64,000 nucleotides of DNA from an uncultured Oscillospiraceae bacterium (GTDB taxonomy: Bacteria; Bacillota; Clostridia; Oscillospirales; Oscillospiraceae), in assembly GCA_944386055.1 (NCBI GenBank), contig CALWZP010000006.1, forward strand, positions 42,330 through 106,329, given 5' to 3'. Position numbers and translations under genes: made by a program. The notes under the pieces were generated by a model. That model was not told the origin of the DNA. It saw only the letters and a list, made by a program, of their open reading frames with translations, and ran no database searches. Below, one piece after another: positions 48,652 to 57,345 of this stretch (the stretch's first letter is position 1; every line of letters begins with the position of its first letter).

Positions 48652-50226
48652 ATGGGATCTCTGCTGAGAGAGATGACCGATGAGTATCAGGAATATCTGC
48701 GGGACGAGTCCCACACCGTGGGGTGGGCGGAGCAGATCGCCTTTCCCCGCACCGAGGAGGAGGTGCGCCAGGTGCTGCGTCAGGCGTGGGAGCGGGACCT
48801 CCCCGTCACCCTCCAGGGGGGACGCACCGGCATCTCCGCCGGGTGCGTGCCCCATGGGGGCGTCGTCGTCAGTCTGGCCCGGATGACCCGGGCGGAGGGC
48901 TGCCGGGCGCTGGGGGACGGGAGGTTCTCCTTCCTGGTGCAGCCGGGGGTGGTGCTGTCCGAGTTCGGCAAGTGGGTGGAGAGCAAGCGCTTTGACACCC
49001 GGGGCTGGGACGGAGAGAGTCTGGCGGCCTATGGCGGGTTCTGCCGGTCGGGGGAGTTTTTCTTCACCCCCGACCCCACCGAGCGCTCCGCCTGCATCGG
49101 CGGCATGGCGGCGTGCAACGCTTCGGGGGCGCGGAGCTATCTCTACGGCCCCACCCGGCCCCACATCCTGTCCCTGCGGGCGGTGCTGATGGACGGGCGC
49201 ACCGTGGCCCTGCGCCGGGGGGAGCGGTTCGCCCATGGGCTGACATTCGAACTGCCCTGCGAGGACGGCTCAGTCCTGAAGGGGACGCTGCCCACCTACA
49301 CCATGCCCCCCACCAAAAACACCTCAGGCTATTACTGTGCGCCCGACATGGACCTGATGGACCTGTTCATCGGCTCGGACGGCACCCTGGCCGCCCTGAC
49401 ACAGCTGGAGGTGGCCCTGGTGCCCAGCCCCGCGTTCCAGTGGTGCGTCAACGCCTATTTCATGGAGGAAGATCAGGCCATGACCTTCGTGAAGGCGGTG
49501 CGGGACGACGGGGAGAAGGCCGCAGCCATCGAGTATTTCGACGGGGACGCCCTGGATATCCTGCGGCGGCAGCGGGCGGAGAACCCCGCCTTCTCCGCCC
49601 TTCCCCCGGTGCCCGACGGGGCGGCGGCCGCGGTGTGCGTAGAGCTCCACGACGATGACCGCTCTCATATCCAGGCGCGGCTGTTCCGGCTGGGAGAACA
49701 GCTCACCGCCGCCGGCGGCCGGGAGGAGGACACCCAGGTGGCCCGCACCGCCGCCGATGTGGCCACCCTGAAATTTTTCCGCCACGCCGTGCCGGAGAGC
49801 GTGAACATGCTCATCGCCCAGCGCAAAAAGCAGGACCCGGTGATCACCAAGCTGGGCACCGACATGGCGGTGCCCGACGACAGGCTGGACCAGGTGGTGG
49901 CCCTGTACCGCCGGGGACTGCGGGAGTCGGGTCTGGAGTCGGCGGTGTGGGGCCATGTGGGCAACAACCATCTCCATGTGAACATCCTCCCCCGGAACGG
50001 GGAGGACTACCGCCGGGGGAAGGCGCTGTACGCCGACTGGGCCCGGGCGGTGACCGACATGGGGGGCGCGGTGTCCTCCGAGCACGCCGTGGGCAAGGCC
50101 AAGGCGGATTTTCTGGAGATCATGTACGGCCCGGAGCACATCGCGGAGATGCGGGCGCTGAAAAAGGTGTTTGACCCCAAGGGACTGCTGGGGCAGGACA
50201 ACCTGTTTGCCAAGGAGGGGGACTGA
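48652..50226 (+). CDS. FAD-binding oxidoreductase, glycolate oxidase GlcD / lactate dehydrogenase type
   Basis: The 524-aa flavoprotein has a VAO-type FAD domain (TLQGGRTGISAGCVPHGGVV, about 53-72; IGGMAACNASGARSYLYG, about 150-167) and a C-terminal FAD-linked oxidase domain ending in a metal-site-like GHVGNNHLHVN (about 437-447) and SSEHAVGKAK. With the two downstream Etf genes it parallels the Acetobacterium woodii LctBCD complex, which oxidises lactate with NAD+ by flavin-based electron confurcation. The substrate here could be lactate or another 2-hydroxyacid. The ribosome site is weak (AAGGCGGG). Confidence 0.88.
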   Translation: MGSLLREMTDEYQEYLRDESHTVGWAEQIAFPRTEEEVRQVLRQAWERDLPVTLQGGRTGISAGCVPHGGVVVSLARMTRAEGCRALGDGRFSFLVQPGVVLSEFGKWVESKRFDTRGWDGESLAAYGGFCRSGEFFFTPDPTERSACIGGMAACNASGARSYLYGPTRPHILSLRAVLMDGRTVALRRGERFAHGLTFELPCEDGSVLKGTLPTYTMPPTKNTSGYYCAPDMDLMDLFIGSDGTLAALTQLEVALVPSPAFQWCVNAYFMEEDQAMTFVKAVRDDGEKAAAIEYFDGDALDILRRQRAENPAFSALPPVPDGAAAAVCVELHDDDRSHIQARLFRLGEQLTAAGGREEDTQVARTAADVATLKFFRHAVPESVNMLIAQRKKQDPVITKLGTDMAVPDDRLDQVVALYRRGLRESGLESAVWGHVGNNHLHVNILPRNGEDYRRGKALYADWARAVTDMGGAVSSEHAVGKAKADFLEIMYGPEHIAEMRALKKVFDPKGLLGQDNLFAKEGD

Positions 50227-50227
50227 G

Positions 50228-51010
50228 ATGCGGATCGTGGCGTGTATCAAGCAGGTGCCTTCCACCAATGAGGTGCGCCTGGACCCGGAGAAGCACACCA
50301 TCCTCCGGGACGGACGGCAGAGCGTGGTCAACCCCTTCGACGCCCACGCGGTGGAAGAGGCAGTGCGGCTGAAGGAGACCTGCGGCGGCACTGTGCTGGC
50401 CATCAGCATGGGGATCCCCGCGGTGGAGGAGCTGCTGCGGGACGCTCTGGCCCGGGGGGCGGACGAGGCGGTGCTCCTCAGCGACCGGGCCTTTGCCGGG
50501 GCGGACACCCTGGCCACCTCCTACACCCTGGCCGCCGGTATCCGCAGGGCGGGACCCTTTGACCTGATCCTCTGCGGCAAGATGGCGGTGGACGGGGATA
50601 CCGCCCAGATCGGCCCGGAGCTGGCGGAACAGCTGGGAATCCCCCATCTCACTGAGGTGGACGCCATCCTGTCGGTGGGGGAGGGACGGGTGACTGTCTC
50701 CCGTCAGGGGCAGCAGGGACCCGAGACGGTGGAGGCGGCCCTGCCCGCGCTGCTCACCCTTACCCGGGAGGTCAATACCCCCCGGATGCCCACTCTCACC
50801 GGGGTGCGGCGCAGTCTCACCGCTCCCTTCGTCTGCTGGGGGGCCGACGACCTGAAGGCGGACCGGGGCCGCTGCGGACTGGAGGGCTCCCCCACCCAGG
50901 TGGTGCGTACCTTTGTGCCCCAGCGGGAACGGGAGACGGTTTTTCTGTCCGGCTCCCCGGAACGGCAGGCGGAGCAGATGGTGAAGATCGCGGGGGAGGT
51001 GCTGGCATGA
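50228..51010 (+). CDS. Electron transfer flavoprotein subunit beta
   Basis: The 260-aa protein has the EtfB start MRIVACIKQVPSTNEVRLD, NPFDAHAVEEAVRLKE (about 35-50) and GKMAVDGDTAQIGPELAEQLG (about 118-138), which fits the bifurcating-type Etf nucleotide site. It starts 1 nt after the dehydrogenase stop and overlaps the EtfA gene by 4 nt. It pairs with EtfA and the dehydrogenase in an electron-confurcating complex. Confidence 0.92.
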   Translation: MRIVACIKQVPSTNEVRLDPEKHTILRDGRQSVVNPFDAHAVEEAVRLKETCGGTVLAISMGIPAVEELLRDALARGADEAVLLSDRAFAGADTLATSYTLAAGIRRAGPFDLILCGKMAVDGDTAQIGPELAEQLGIPHLTEVDAILSVGEGRVTVSRQGQQGPETVEAALPALLTLTREVNTPRMPTLTGVRRSLTAPFVCWGADDLKADRGRCGLEGSPTQVVRTFVPQRERETVFLSGSPERQAEQMVKIAGEVLA

Positions 51011-52197
51011 GCGGACTGGTCATTGAGAAGGAAAAATGCGTGGGCTGCGGCGCGTGCGTGTCCGCCTGCCCCTCCGCCGCCCTGTCCATGGAGGAGGGAC
51101 TTGCCGTGGTGGACGGCGCCGCCTGCGTGCTGTGCGGGGTGTGTGTGGACACCTGCCCCACCGGGGCCATCTCGGTGGAGAAGGAGGAGGCCGCCGGCCT
51201 GGATCCCTCTGACTGGCGGGATGTGTGGGTGTTCGCCCAGTGGGAGGGGGAGGGCTTCCATCCCGTCACCCTGGAGCTGCTCTCCCGGGGGCGGGCGCTG
51301 GCAGACAGCCTGGAGGAGCGGCTGTGCGCCGCGGCGGTGGGCTGTACAGAGGCGGACTGCGCCCCCCTGCTGGATCAGGGGGCGGATGCGGTCTACCTGT
51401 GCCCCGCCCTGCCGGCGGAATACCGGGCGGAGCCCTTCTGCGCCGCGGTGCTCTCCCAGCTGATCCGGGCGCACCGGCCGGGGATCGTGCTCTTCGGTGC
51501 CACCCCCTTCGGCCGCAGTCTGGCTCCCCGGCTGGCAGCCCGGCTGGGAACCGGCCTTACCGCCGACTGCACCCAGCTGGACATCGACGGGGAGAGCCGC
51601 TGCCTGCGGCAGACCCGCCCCGCCTTCGGAGGCAACCTGATGGCCACCATTGTCTGTCCCGCCCACCGGCCGCAGATGGCCACCGTGCGGCCCGGAGTTT
51701 TCCCCATCCTGACCGCCGGCCGCCGGACGGGGGCAGAGATTGTGACGGTGGAACCCCCTGTCCTTCCGCCGCCTCTTACCCGGGAACTGGCGGCGGACCA
51801 GGCCGTCCAGGCGGCGGCCGGGCTGCGGGGCGCCCAGGTGATCGTCTCGGTGGGCAGGGGCATCGGGGTGCGCAAGAATGTAAAGCTGGTGGAGCGGCTG
51901 GCGGAGCTGTTGGGGGCGCAGGTGGGCTGCTCACGGCCCCTGGTGGAGGCGGGCTGGCTGTCCTACGATCACCAGATCGGGCAGACAGGAGTCAGCGTCG
52001 CCCCAAAGTTGCTGATCACCTTCGGCATCTCGGGGGCCATTCAGCACCTGGCGGGCATCGCCGGGGCGGAGCGCATCATCGCCGTCAACTCCGACCCCTC
52101 CGCCCCGATTTTTGCCCAGGCCCATGAGGCGGTGGTGGGGGATTGCGTGGAGATTTTAGAGGAAATGATTAAAATATTGGAGAAAAAGCCAAATTAG
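51007..52197 (+). CDS. Electron transfer flavoprotein subunit alpha with N-terminal ferredoxin domain
   Basis: The 396-aa protein begins with a two-cluster ferredoxin domain (CVGCGACVSACP, Cys11-21; CVLCGVCVDTCP, about 40-51) followed by EtfA. FAD-binding residues are in GRGIGVRKN (about 279) and WLSYDHQIGQTGVSVAPKL (about 317-335). The added ferredoxin domain occurs in LctC and CarE, EtfA proteins of confurcating lactate and caffeyl-CoA systems, and supports direct exchange with ferredoxin. Confidence 0.93.
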   Translation: MSGLVIEKEKCVGCGACVSACPSAALSMEEGLAVVDGAACVLCGVCVDTCPTGAISVEKEEAAGLDPSDWRDVWVFAQWEGEGFHPVTLELLSRGRALADSLEERLCAAAVGCTEADCAPLLDQGADAVYLCPALPAEYRAEPFCAAVLSQLIRAHRPGIVLFGATPFGRSLAPRLAARLGTGLTADCTQLDIDGESRCLRQTRPAFGGNLMATIVCPAHRPQMATVRPGVFPILTAGRRTGAEIVTVEPPVLPPPLTRELAADQAVQAAAGLRGAQVIVSVGRGIGVRKNVKLVERLAELLGAQVGCSRPLVEAGWLSYDHQIGQTGVSVAPKLLITFGISGAIQHLAGIAGAERIIAVNSDPSAPIFAQAHEAVVGDCVEILEEMIKILEKKPN

Positions 52198-52200
52198 GTC

Positions 52201-52248
52201 TTGCGGAAGCAGCCCTTTTTCCGCTACAATAAGAAATAGTATTGTAGC
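52201..52248 (+). promoter_or_regulatory. PucR gene promoter with overlapping palindrome
   Basis: TTGCGG (52201-52206) and TACAAT (52225-52230) with an 18-bp spacer. GCTACAAT (52223-52230) pairs with ATTGTAGC (52241-52248) across 10 bp, covering the -10 and start site. It looks like an autoregulatory operator. Confidence 0.7.
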
Positions 52249-52283
52249 TTCCACCAAAAGCGGGGGAGTTGGGAGGCGTTTCC

Positions 52284-53867
52284 ATGTATGTATCGCTGAA
52301 TATCCTGCTGGACAGCATTGCCGGGCATCAGCACGAGGTGCACATCGCCCTGCCCAGCGGAAAGACCTTCAACCGCACTGCCTTGCTGCCCCGGGACGGC
52401 CGGACGCTGACCCCGGACTGGCTGTATATCTGCCGGCTGTCTGAATTTATCCGGACGGCGCCCGGCGTGCCCGGCGTCTGCTATGTCTGTCTGCGGGACC
52501 GGGTGCAGGACGGACTGGAGACGGAGGAGCTGCTGGCCAACACCATCGTCATCAATGAGAACATGGAGCTGGAGGAGCTGTTCACCGAGATTCAGGATGT
52601 CTTTTTCCGCATCAACGAGTGGATTCAGCAGATGCAGGAGACGGTAATCCGCAGCAGGAGCCTGCAGGACCTGCTGGATCTCAGTGAACCGGTGATCGGC
52701 AACACCATCAACATCTCCGACTCCGCCCTTACCCTTCTGGCCCATACCTGGGGCATCCCTGCAGAGGACAAGGTGACAAGGGCGCTCATCGACAATGGGT
52801 TCCATCCGGACGAGAACCTGAAGCTGTTTCAGGCGGGCAATCGTTTTGAGGTGTGGGACAGCGCCAGCGGTCTCATCGTCAACGAAGATCCCAATTACGG
52901 GGAATACCCCACCCTGGGCAAGGTCTTTAAGTTTCATAATACCTATTTCACCCATGTGGTGATGGTGTGCGACCACCGGCCCCTGACTCCGGGCCTGTCC
53001 GACCTGTTTCAGATCCTGCTGGATATTTTGCAGTTCTATGTGGAACGGGAGTGGGAGAACAAGGCCGCCTGTGATCATGTGTACGATTCCTTTTTCACCG
53101 ACCTGCTGGACGGGAAGCTGAGCAGCCGGGCAGCGATGGAAGAGCGGGCCCGCCATGTGGGTGTGCCCCTCGCCGGGCCCTACCGGGTGCTGAAGGTGGT
53201 GATGAAGCAGCGCCTTCAGGCTCCCATGGGCCGGATGGGACAGGAGCTGGACGAGCTGCTGGGCAACGGCAAGGTGTTTTTGTACGATCAGCAGCTGGTG
53301 GCCCTGGCGTTGCCGCGGAGAGAGGGGGAGCGGCTCTCAGCGGACCGGCACATGCGCAGCTTCCTGGAACGATATGATGCAGTGTGCGGCGTCAGCATGG
53401 AGTTTTCCGATCTGAAGGATATGCCCGCCGCCTATGAGAAAGCCAGCCTGGCATTGAAATACAGCGGCCGCTTCCGTGGAAGAGAGCTGTTTGAACCCGA
53501 CGGCGGAGAGGAGAAGGACAGCAGGATCCTGATGTTCGACCGGAATCTGCCGTATTACCTGCTGGGGGAGAATCCCCGCAGTATGGATATCTGGCGGGGC
53601 AGCGCCTATGAGCAGGCCATGCGTACCCTGATGGACTATGACCGGCAGCACAACACCAACAATCTTCAGCTGCTGTACACCTACCTCCGGTGTGAACGAA
53701 AGGCCACCGAGACGGGGCAGCTGATGCATATGCACCGCAACAATGTGGTCTACCGGATCGGCCGGATTGAGGAGATGCTGGGGCTGAGCCTGGAGGACCC
53801 GGAGGTGCGGCTGTGCCTGACGGTCTCCTATCTGCTGCTCTACCTCAACGGGCAGGAGGAGACCTGA
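52284..53867 (+). CDS. PucR family transcriptional regulator
   Basis: The 527-aa protein ends with the PucR C-terminal HTH (LQLLYTYLRCERKATETGQL, MHMHRNNVVYRIGRIEEMLG, about 450-500). The central region (about 250-440) has a GGDEF-like CdaR fold and the N-terminal 250 residues form a sensor region of unknown ligand. ATG 52284 follows GGGAGG. It lies 86 nt after EtfA in the same direction and probably senses the acid degraded by the flanking operons. Known PucR/CdaR proteins activate purine or diacid catabolism. Confidence 0.88.
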   Translation: MYVSLNILLDSIAGHQHEVHIALPSGKTFNRTALLPRDGRTLTPDWLYICRLSEFIRTAPGVPGVCYVCLRDRVQDGLETEELLANTIVINENMELEELFTEIQDVFFRINEWIQQMQETVIRSRSLQDLLDLSEPVIGNTINISDSALTLLAHTWGIPAEDKVTRALIDNGFHPDENLKLFQAGNRFEVWDSASGLIVNEDPNYGEYPTLGKVFKFHNTYFTHVVMVCDHRPLTPGLSDLFQILLDILQFYVEREWENKAACDHVYDSFFTDLLDGKLSSRAAMEERARHVGVPLAGPYRVLKVVMKQRLQAPMGRMGQELDELLGNGKVFLYDQQLVALALPRREGERLSADRHMRSFLERYDAVCGVSMEFSDLKDMPAAYEKASLALKYSGRFRGRELFEPDGGEEKDSRILMFDRNLPYYLLGENPRSMDIWRGSAYEQAMRTLMDYDRQHNTNNLQLLYTYLRCERKATETGQLMHMHRNNVVYRIGRIEEMLGLSLEDPEVRLCLTVSYLLLYLNGQEET

Positions 53868-53894
53868 GACCGCGGACGGGAGAGAAAAACAGAT

Positions 53895-53918
53895 GCGGCG
53901 GACGATATCGTCCGCCGC
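53895..53918. terminator. Bidirectional terminator after PucR gene
   Basis: A 24-bp perfect palindrome (GCGGCGGACGAT/ATCGTCCGCCGC) followed on plus by GTTTGCTTTT and on minus by ATCTGTTTTT. Confidence 0.8.
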
Positions 53919-53942
53919 GTTTGCTTTTGAAGAGGGGGAGCT

Positions 53943-54977
53943 TTATGGCACCAGAGCGACCTTCATCACCCCGTCGTCCCGGCGCTCAAACAAGGCGTAG
54001 GCCTCCTCCGCCCGGGCGAGGGGAAAGGTGTGGGTGATGAGAAAGGTGGTGTCCAGCTTTCCCTCGGCGATGAGGGAGAGGATCTCCCCGCAGTCGCACC
54101 CATCCACCCCGCCGGTCTGAAAGGTGAGATTCTTGCCGTACATCCTGGGCAGGGGGAGGGTCTGATCCTCATCGTACAGGGCCGCCACGGTGACCACCCC
54201 GTTAGGGCGGGCGCAGCGCCAGGCCAGGGTGAAAGAGCCGGCCCCGCCGGCGGCCTCGATGACCCGGTCGGCTCCGCCGTGGGGGGTGTGGGCGAGGACG
54301 AAGGCCTCCGCCTCCTCCGGGGCGGTGACCAGGACCTGGGGATAGTGCGCCCGGACAAAGCGGCGGCGGAGGGGGTCCGCCTCGCACAGGATGACCCGCC
54401 GGGGACCGCGGAGCAGCACGCAGGACAGGGTGCACAGCCCCGTGGGGCCGCCGCCCAGGATCAGCACCGTGTCCTCCGGCCCCGGATCGGCGAGCTTGGC
54501 GGCCCAGAAGCCGGTGGCCAGGATATCCCCCACGAAGAGGGCCTGCCGGTCGGTGACGCCGGCAGGGATGGGGGTGAGCCCCTGGTCGGCGTGGGGCACC
54601 CGGACATACTCCGCCTGTCCCCCGTCGATGCGGCAGCCCAGGGCCCAGCCGCCGTCTGGGTCGGTGCAGTTGTTCACCCAGCCGTGCTCACAGAAGAAGC
54701 AGTGGCCGCAGAAGGTCTCTACATTCACCGCCACCCGGTCCCCGGGGCGCACGGCGGTGACGGCACTGCCCACCTGCTCCACCACCCCCACCATCTCGTG
54801 GCCCACGGTGACCCCGGGCACCGCCCGGGGGACGCTGCCGTGCTTGATGTGCAGGTCGCTGGTACAGATGCTGGAGAGGGTCACCCGCACCAGGGCGTCC
54901 CCGGGGTCCTTCAGGGCGGGGACGGGCTTGTCCAGCAGGGCGAAGCGCCCCGGCTCCACATAGGTATAGGCCAGCAT
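53943..54977 (-). CDS. Zinc-dependent alcohol dehydrogenase (MDR family)
   Basis: The 344-aa protein has a GroES-like N-terminal domain with catalytic zinc ligands Cys (ICTSD, about 38), GHEMVG (about 60-65) and structural-zinc cysteines CGHCFFCEHGWVNNC (about 90-104), then a Rossmann domain with ILGGGPTGLCTLS (about 170-182). It oxidises an alcohol or polyol with NAD(P). ATG 54977 is the first reasonable start: a much longer open frame upstream overlaps the CapA gene. The two genes are 11 nt apart in one operon. Confidence 0.88.
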   Translation of the reverse strand: MLAYTYVEPGRFALLDKPVPALKDPGDALVRVTLSSICTSDLHIKHGSVPRAVPGVTVGHEMVGVVEQVGSAVTAVRPGDRVAVNVETFCGHCFFCEHGWVNNCTDPDGGWALGCRIDGGQAEYVRVPHADQGLTPIPAGVTDRQALFVGDILATGFWAAKLADPGPEDTVLILGGGPTGLCTLSCVLLRGPRRVILCEADPLRRRFVRAHYPQVLVTAPEEAEAFVLAHTPHGGADRVIEAAGGAGSFTLAWRCARPNGVVTVAALYDEDQTLPLPRMYGKNLTFQTGGVDGCDCGEILSLIAEGKLDTTFLITHTFPLARAEEAYALFERRDDGVMKVALVP

Positions 54978-54988
54978 GGCGCCTCTCC

Positions 54989-56290
54989 TCACGCCGCCGG
55001 GTCGGCGGTGTCCGCCGGCGGGTCTGCCTCTCCGGCGAAGGCATCCCCCTCCGCCCCCAGGATGTCGTGGGCGTGGGCGAGGGACTTCTCCAGGGCGGCG
55101 TACACGCTGTCGGTGACGAGCTGGCTGGCGCCCGCCTGGTACTCCGCCATGGCGGCGTGGGTGTCCAGCAGATAGAACTGCTTTCCGTCGGCACCGCTGC
55201 CCCGGTTGAGCATATAGAAGGGGACATAGTCCACCCCGCTCACCGTGGTCTCGCCGGTGAGCAGGTCCTTGTGCAGGGTGAGGCGGAGGATGGCGGTGGT
55301 TTCGGTGCGCTCCTTGGTCTGGGAGGAGATGAAGTTGCCCAGGGAGTAGCACACAAAGCCGGTGTGCTCCTGTCCCTCCTCGTCCTCCGCGGTGAGGAAG
55401 GTGTAGGGCTCCAGCACATGGGGATGCCCCCCCAGGACCAGGTCCGCCCCGTGGGAGACCAGGAAATCGGCCAGGGAGGTCTGGTGGACGCTGGGCTCGT
55501 CCCAGTACTCGATGCCCCAGTGGATCATCACCGCCACCAGGTCGGTGCCCAGGCTCTGGGCGTAGGCCAGGTCGTCGGCCAGCAGGTCGTAGTCGGGCTG
55601 CTCCAGGGTGGTGGCATAGTCCAGGTTGAACAGGTTGACGCACCAGGCCTGGTCCTCGGACACGGTATAGCCGTTGAGCCCGTAGGTGTAGGACAGGAAG
55701 GCCACCGAGATGCCCCCCACATCCGCCACCACGATGCCGTGGTTTTCATCCCGCTCCTCCTGGCTGCGGTAGGTGCCCACATGGGCCAGCCCCGCCTCGT
55801 CCAGCACATCCAGGGTGCGGAAGATGCCGTCATACCCCTTGTCCTTGGTGTGGTTGTTGGCGGTGGAGAGAAGGTCGATGCCCGCGTCCTTCAGACCGTA
55901 GGCCAGGGCGTCCGGGCTGTTGAAGTTGGGATAGCCGGAGTAGTTGGGCCCGCCGGCCAGGGTGGTCTCCAGGTTGGCCACGGCGTAGTCCGCCTCCGTG
56001 AGATAGGGGGCGGCGAACTGGAACATGTGGGAGTAGTCGTAGCTGTCCGTCCCGGCGTCATAGGCGTCGTCGGTCACCGGCATGTGGCTCATGGCGTCCC
56101 CCGCCACCGCCAGGGTGGCCTCGATCTCGGTGGGGGTAGGCTCCGGCGTGGGAGTGACCGTGGGGGCGGGGGAGGGACTGGCCGTCTCGCCGGAGGGCTC
56201 GTCCGCCGGCGCGGCGCAGCTGCCCAGCAGCAGGCTCAGCCCCAGTGCGGCCGCCAGCAGAGCGGCGTGGGGGCGGGAGGGATGGGACAT
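54989..56290 (-). CDS. CapA family lipoprotein (metallophosphatase-like)
   Basis: The 433-aa protein has a signal peptide with lipobox LLGSC (Cys25) and a Pro/Thr/Ser linker (about 26-55). A calcineurin-like metallophosphatase fold of the CapA/PgsA type follows, with AVAGDAMSH (about 62-70), NLETTLAG (about 105), STANNHTKDKG (about 140), MIHWGIEYW (about 245) and GGHPHVLEP (about 278). CapA is required for export of poly-gamma-glutamate in Bacillus, but most family members have unknown function. ATG 56290 was chosen after GCGAGGCG. Confidence 0.87.
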   Translation of the reverse strand: MSHPSRPHAALLAAALGLSLLLGSCAAPADEPSGETASPSPAPTVTPTPEPTPTEIEATLAVAGDAMSHMPVTDDAYDAGTDSYDYSHMFQFAAPYLTEADYAVANLETTLAGGPNYSGYPNFNSPDALAYGLKDAGIDLLSTANNHTKDKGYDGIFRTLDVLDEAGLAHVGTYRSQEERDENHGIVVADVGGISVAFLSYTYGLNGYTVSEDQAWCVNLFNLDYATTLEQPDYDLLADDLAYAQSLGTDLVAVMIHWGIEYWDEPSVHQTSLADFLVSHGADLVLGGHPHVLEPYTFLTAEDEEGQEHTGFVCYSLGNFISSQTKERTETTAILRLTLHKDLLTGETTVSGVDYVPFYMLNRGSGADGKQFYLLDTHAAMAEYQAGASQLVTDSVYAALEKSLAHAHDILGAEGDAFAGEADPPADTADPAA

Positions 56291-56403
56291 GGGAAAACGC
56301 CTCGCTTTCCTTGATTTTCCCTGACAGTATACTCCGGCGGCCTTGCTTTCGCAATCCTTTTTTATTACAATACAGACAAAGATCACAGAGAGGGGGGACG
56401 GTC

Positions 56404-56961
56404 ATGGCAGAGGAGACACGGCTGTACGCCTGCCGCGTGCCAGCGGGAGAGCGGCAGGCGGCCTGGCGGCTGCTGGAGCGCGCCCTCCGGGAGACCTGCG
56501 GCCTGACGGCGCTCCCCCCCGTGGAGCGGGGGGAACGGGGGAAGCCCTTTTTCCCGGATCTGCCCGGGATGCATTTCAGCCTGAGCCACAGCGGGTCCTT
56601 CTGCCTGTGCGCCCTGTCCCCCTCCCCGGTGGGGGCGGATATCGAGGCGGTGCGCCCCCGGGGGGAGGTGCTGCTGCGCCGGGGGCTGACCGAGGCGGAG
56701 CGGGTCTGGTGCCTGGCGGCTGGAGACCCATGGCCCCGGTTCTGTCTGCTGTGGACCCGGCGGGAGAGCCGGTGCAAATGGAGCGGCCGGGGGCTGACCC
56801 TCCCGGTGCGGGACATCGCCGTCCCCCTCCCCCCGGCGGAGGAGCTGGACGGCCTTCGCTTCCGCAGCTACGCCGGGGCGGGGTGGGCGGCCTCCCTGTG
56901 CGGGACCGTCCCGCCGCCTCAGGCGGTGCGGTGGGTGGAGTTGGTTCCGCCGAATCGGTGA
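56404..56961 (+). CDS. 4'-phosphopantetheinyl transferase superfamily protein
   Basis: The 185-aa Sfp-type enzyme would activate an acyl or peptidyl carrier protein by transferring phosphopantetheine from CoA. Motifs: FSLSHSGSFCLCAL (about 58-71), PVGADIEAVRP (about 75-85; Asp and Glu bind Mg) and WTRRESRCK (about 117-125), a variant of WxxKEAxxK with Arg for the first Lys. It is short, as in compact Sfp relatives. No carrier protein or synthase is nearby. Confidence 0.82.
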   Translation: MAEETRLYACRVPAGERQAAWRLLERALRETCGLTALPPVERGERGKPFFPDLPGMHFSLSHSGSFCLCALSPSPVGADIEAVRPRGEVLLRRGLTEAERVWCLAAGDPWPRFCLLWTRRESRCKWSGRGLTLPVRDIAVPLPPAEELDGLRFRSYAGAGWAASLCGTVPPPQAVRWVELVPPNR

Positions 56962-57018
56962 GGCAAAAGGCGGACCGCCCATTGGCATTAAATATTCGCC
57001 CCAGCGGGGGGAGAAATC

Positions 57019-57063
57019 AAAAGCCCACCTGTTTGTCTGCGTGACAAGCAGGTGGACTTTTAT
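57019..57063. terminator. Hairpin terminator after phosphopantetheinyl transferase gene
   Basis: CCACCTG/CAGGTGG with an inner TTGTC/GACAA stem and AAAAG/CTTTT at the base, ending in CTTTTAT. It closes the upstream gene. Confidence 0.7.
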
Positions 57064-57084
57064 CAAATTATGGAGGAAAGACTA

Positions 57085-57113
57085 TTGCAATTCCCTTCGC
57101 AATCGGTTAGAAT
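57085..57113 (+). promoter_or_regulatory. Promoter of the structured RNA region
   Basis: TTGCAA (57085-57090) and TAGAAT (57108-57113) with a 17-bp spacer. The expected start is near 57120. Confidence 0.7.
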
Positions 57114-57119
57114 TGGAGG

Positions 57120-57345
57120 CGGAAACATAAATAGCGGCAGAGCATAGCGGGTTGCCGCCCGCTATGCTCCGATGATGAGAGTCCTACCCACTCAACACCA
57201 CAGTCTCATAGACTGCACCGTATCTCCCATTATACCGATGGAGAAGGGCTTTTTCAAGCATGATCCATCGAAGATGGGTTTGGTGTTTCGCTTCGATTGA
57301 TTTTCAGTCAGGCGGTGTTGAGTTATACGCTCAACACCGCTTTTT
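57120..57345 (+). ncRNA. Candidate structured non-coding RNA or attenuator leader
   Basis: About 226 nt without a plausible ORF, bounded by its own promoter and a rho-independent terminator (GCGGTGTTGAG / CTCAACACCGC, then TTTTT). Internal hairpins are GAGCATAGCGGG/CCCGCTATGCTC (57140-57169) and CAGTCT/AGACTG (57201-57215). CTCAACACC occurs at 57191-57199 as well as in the terminator 3' arm, so it can pair with the terminator 5' arm and act as antiterminator. No known riboswitch core was recognised. The following 57346-57528 also contains stems (CGGGCGGAGG/CCTCCGCCCG; TCGTGCC/GGCACGA) and may be part of the leader. Confidence 0.5.
57312..57345 (+). terminator. Rho-independent terminator upstream of LysM gene
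   Basis: An 11-bp stem with a 7-nt loop followed by TTTTT. It lies 184 nt before the LysM gene, so it either ends a separate RNA or attenuates LysM expression. Confidence 0.85.

Noticed and set aside
53943..55643. A 566-codon frame ending in the alcohol dehydrogenase
   Set aside because: The N-terminal part is antisense-free shadow of the CapA gene in another frame; the dehydrogenase family begins at 54977.
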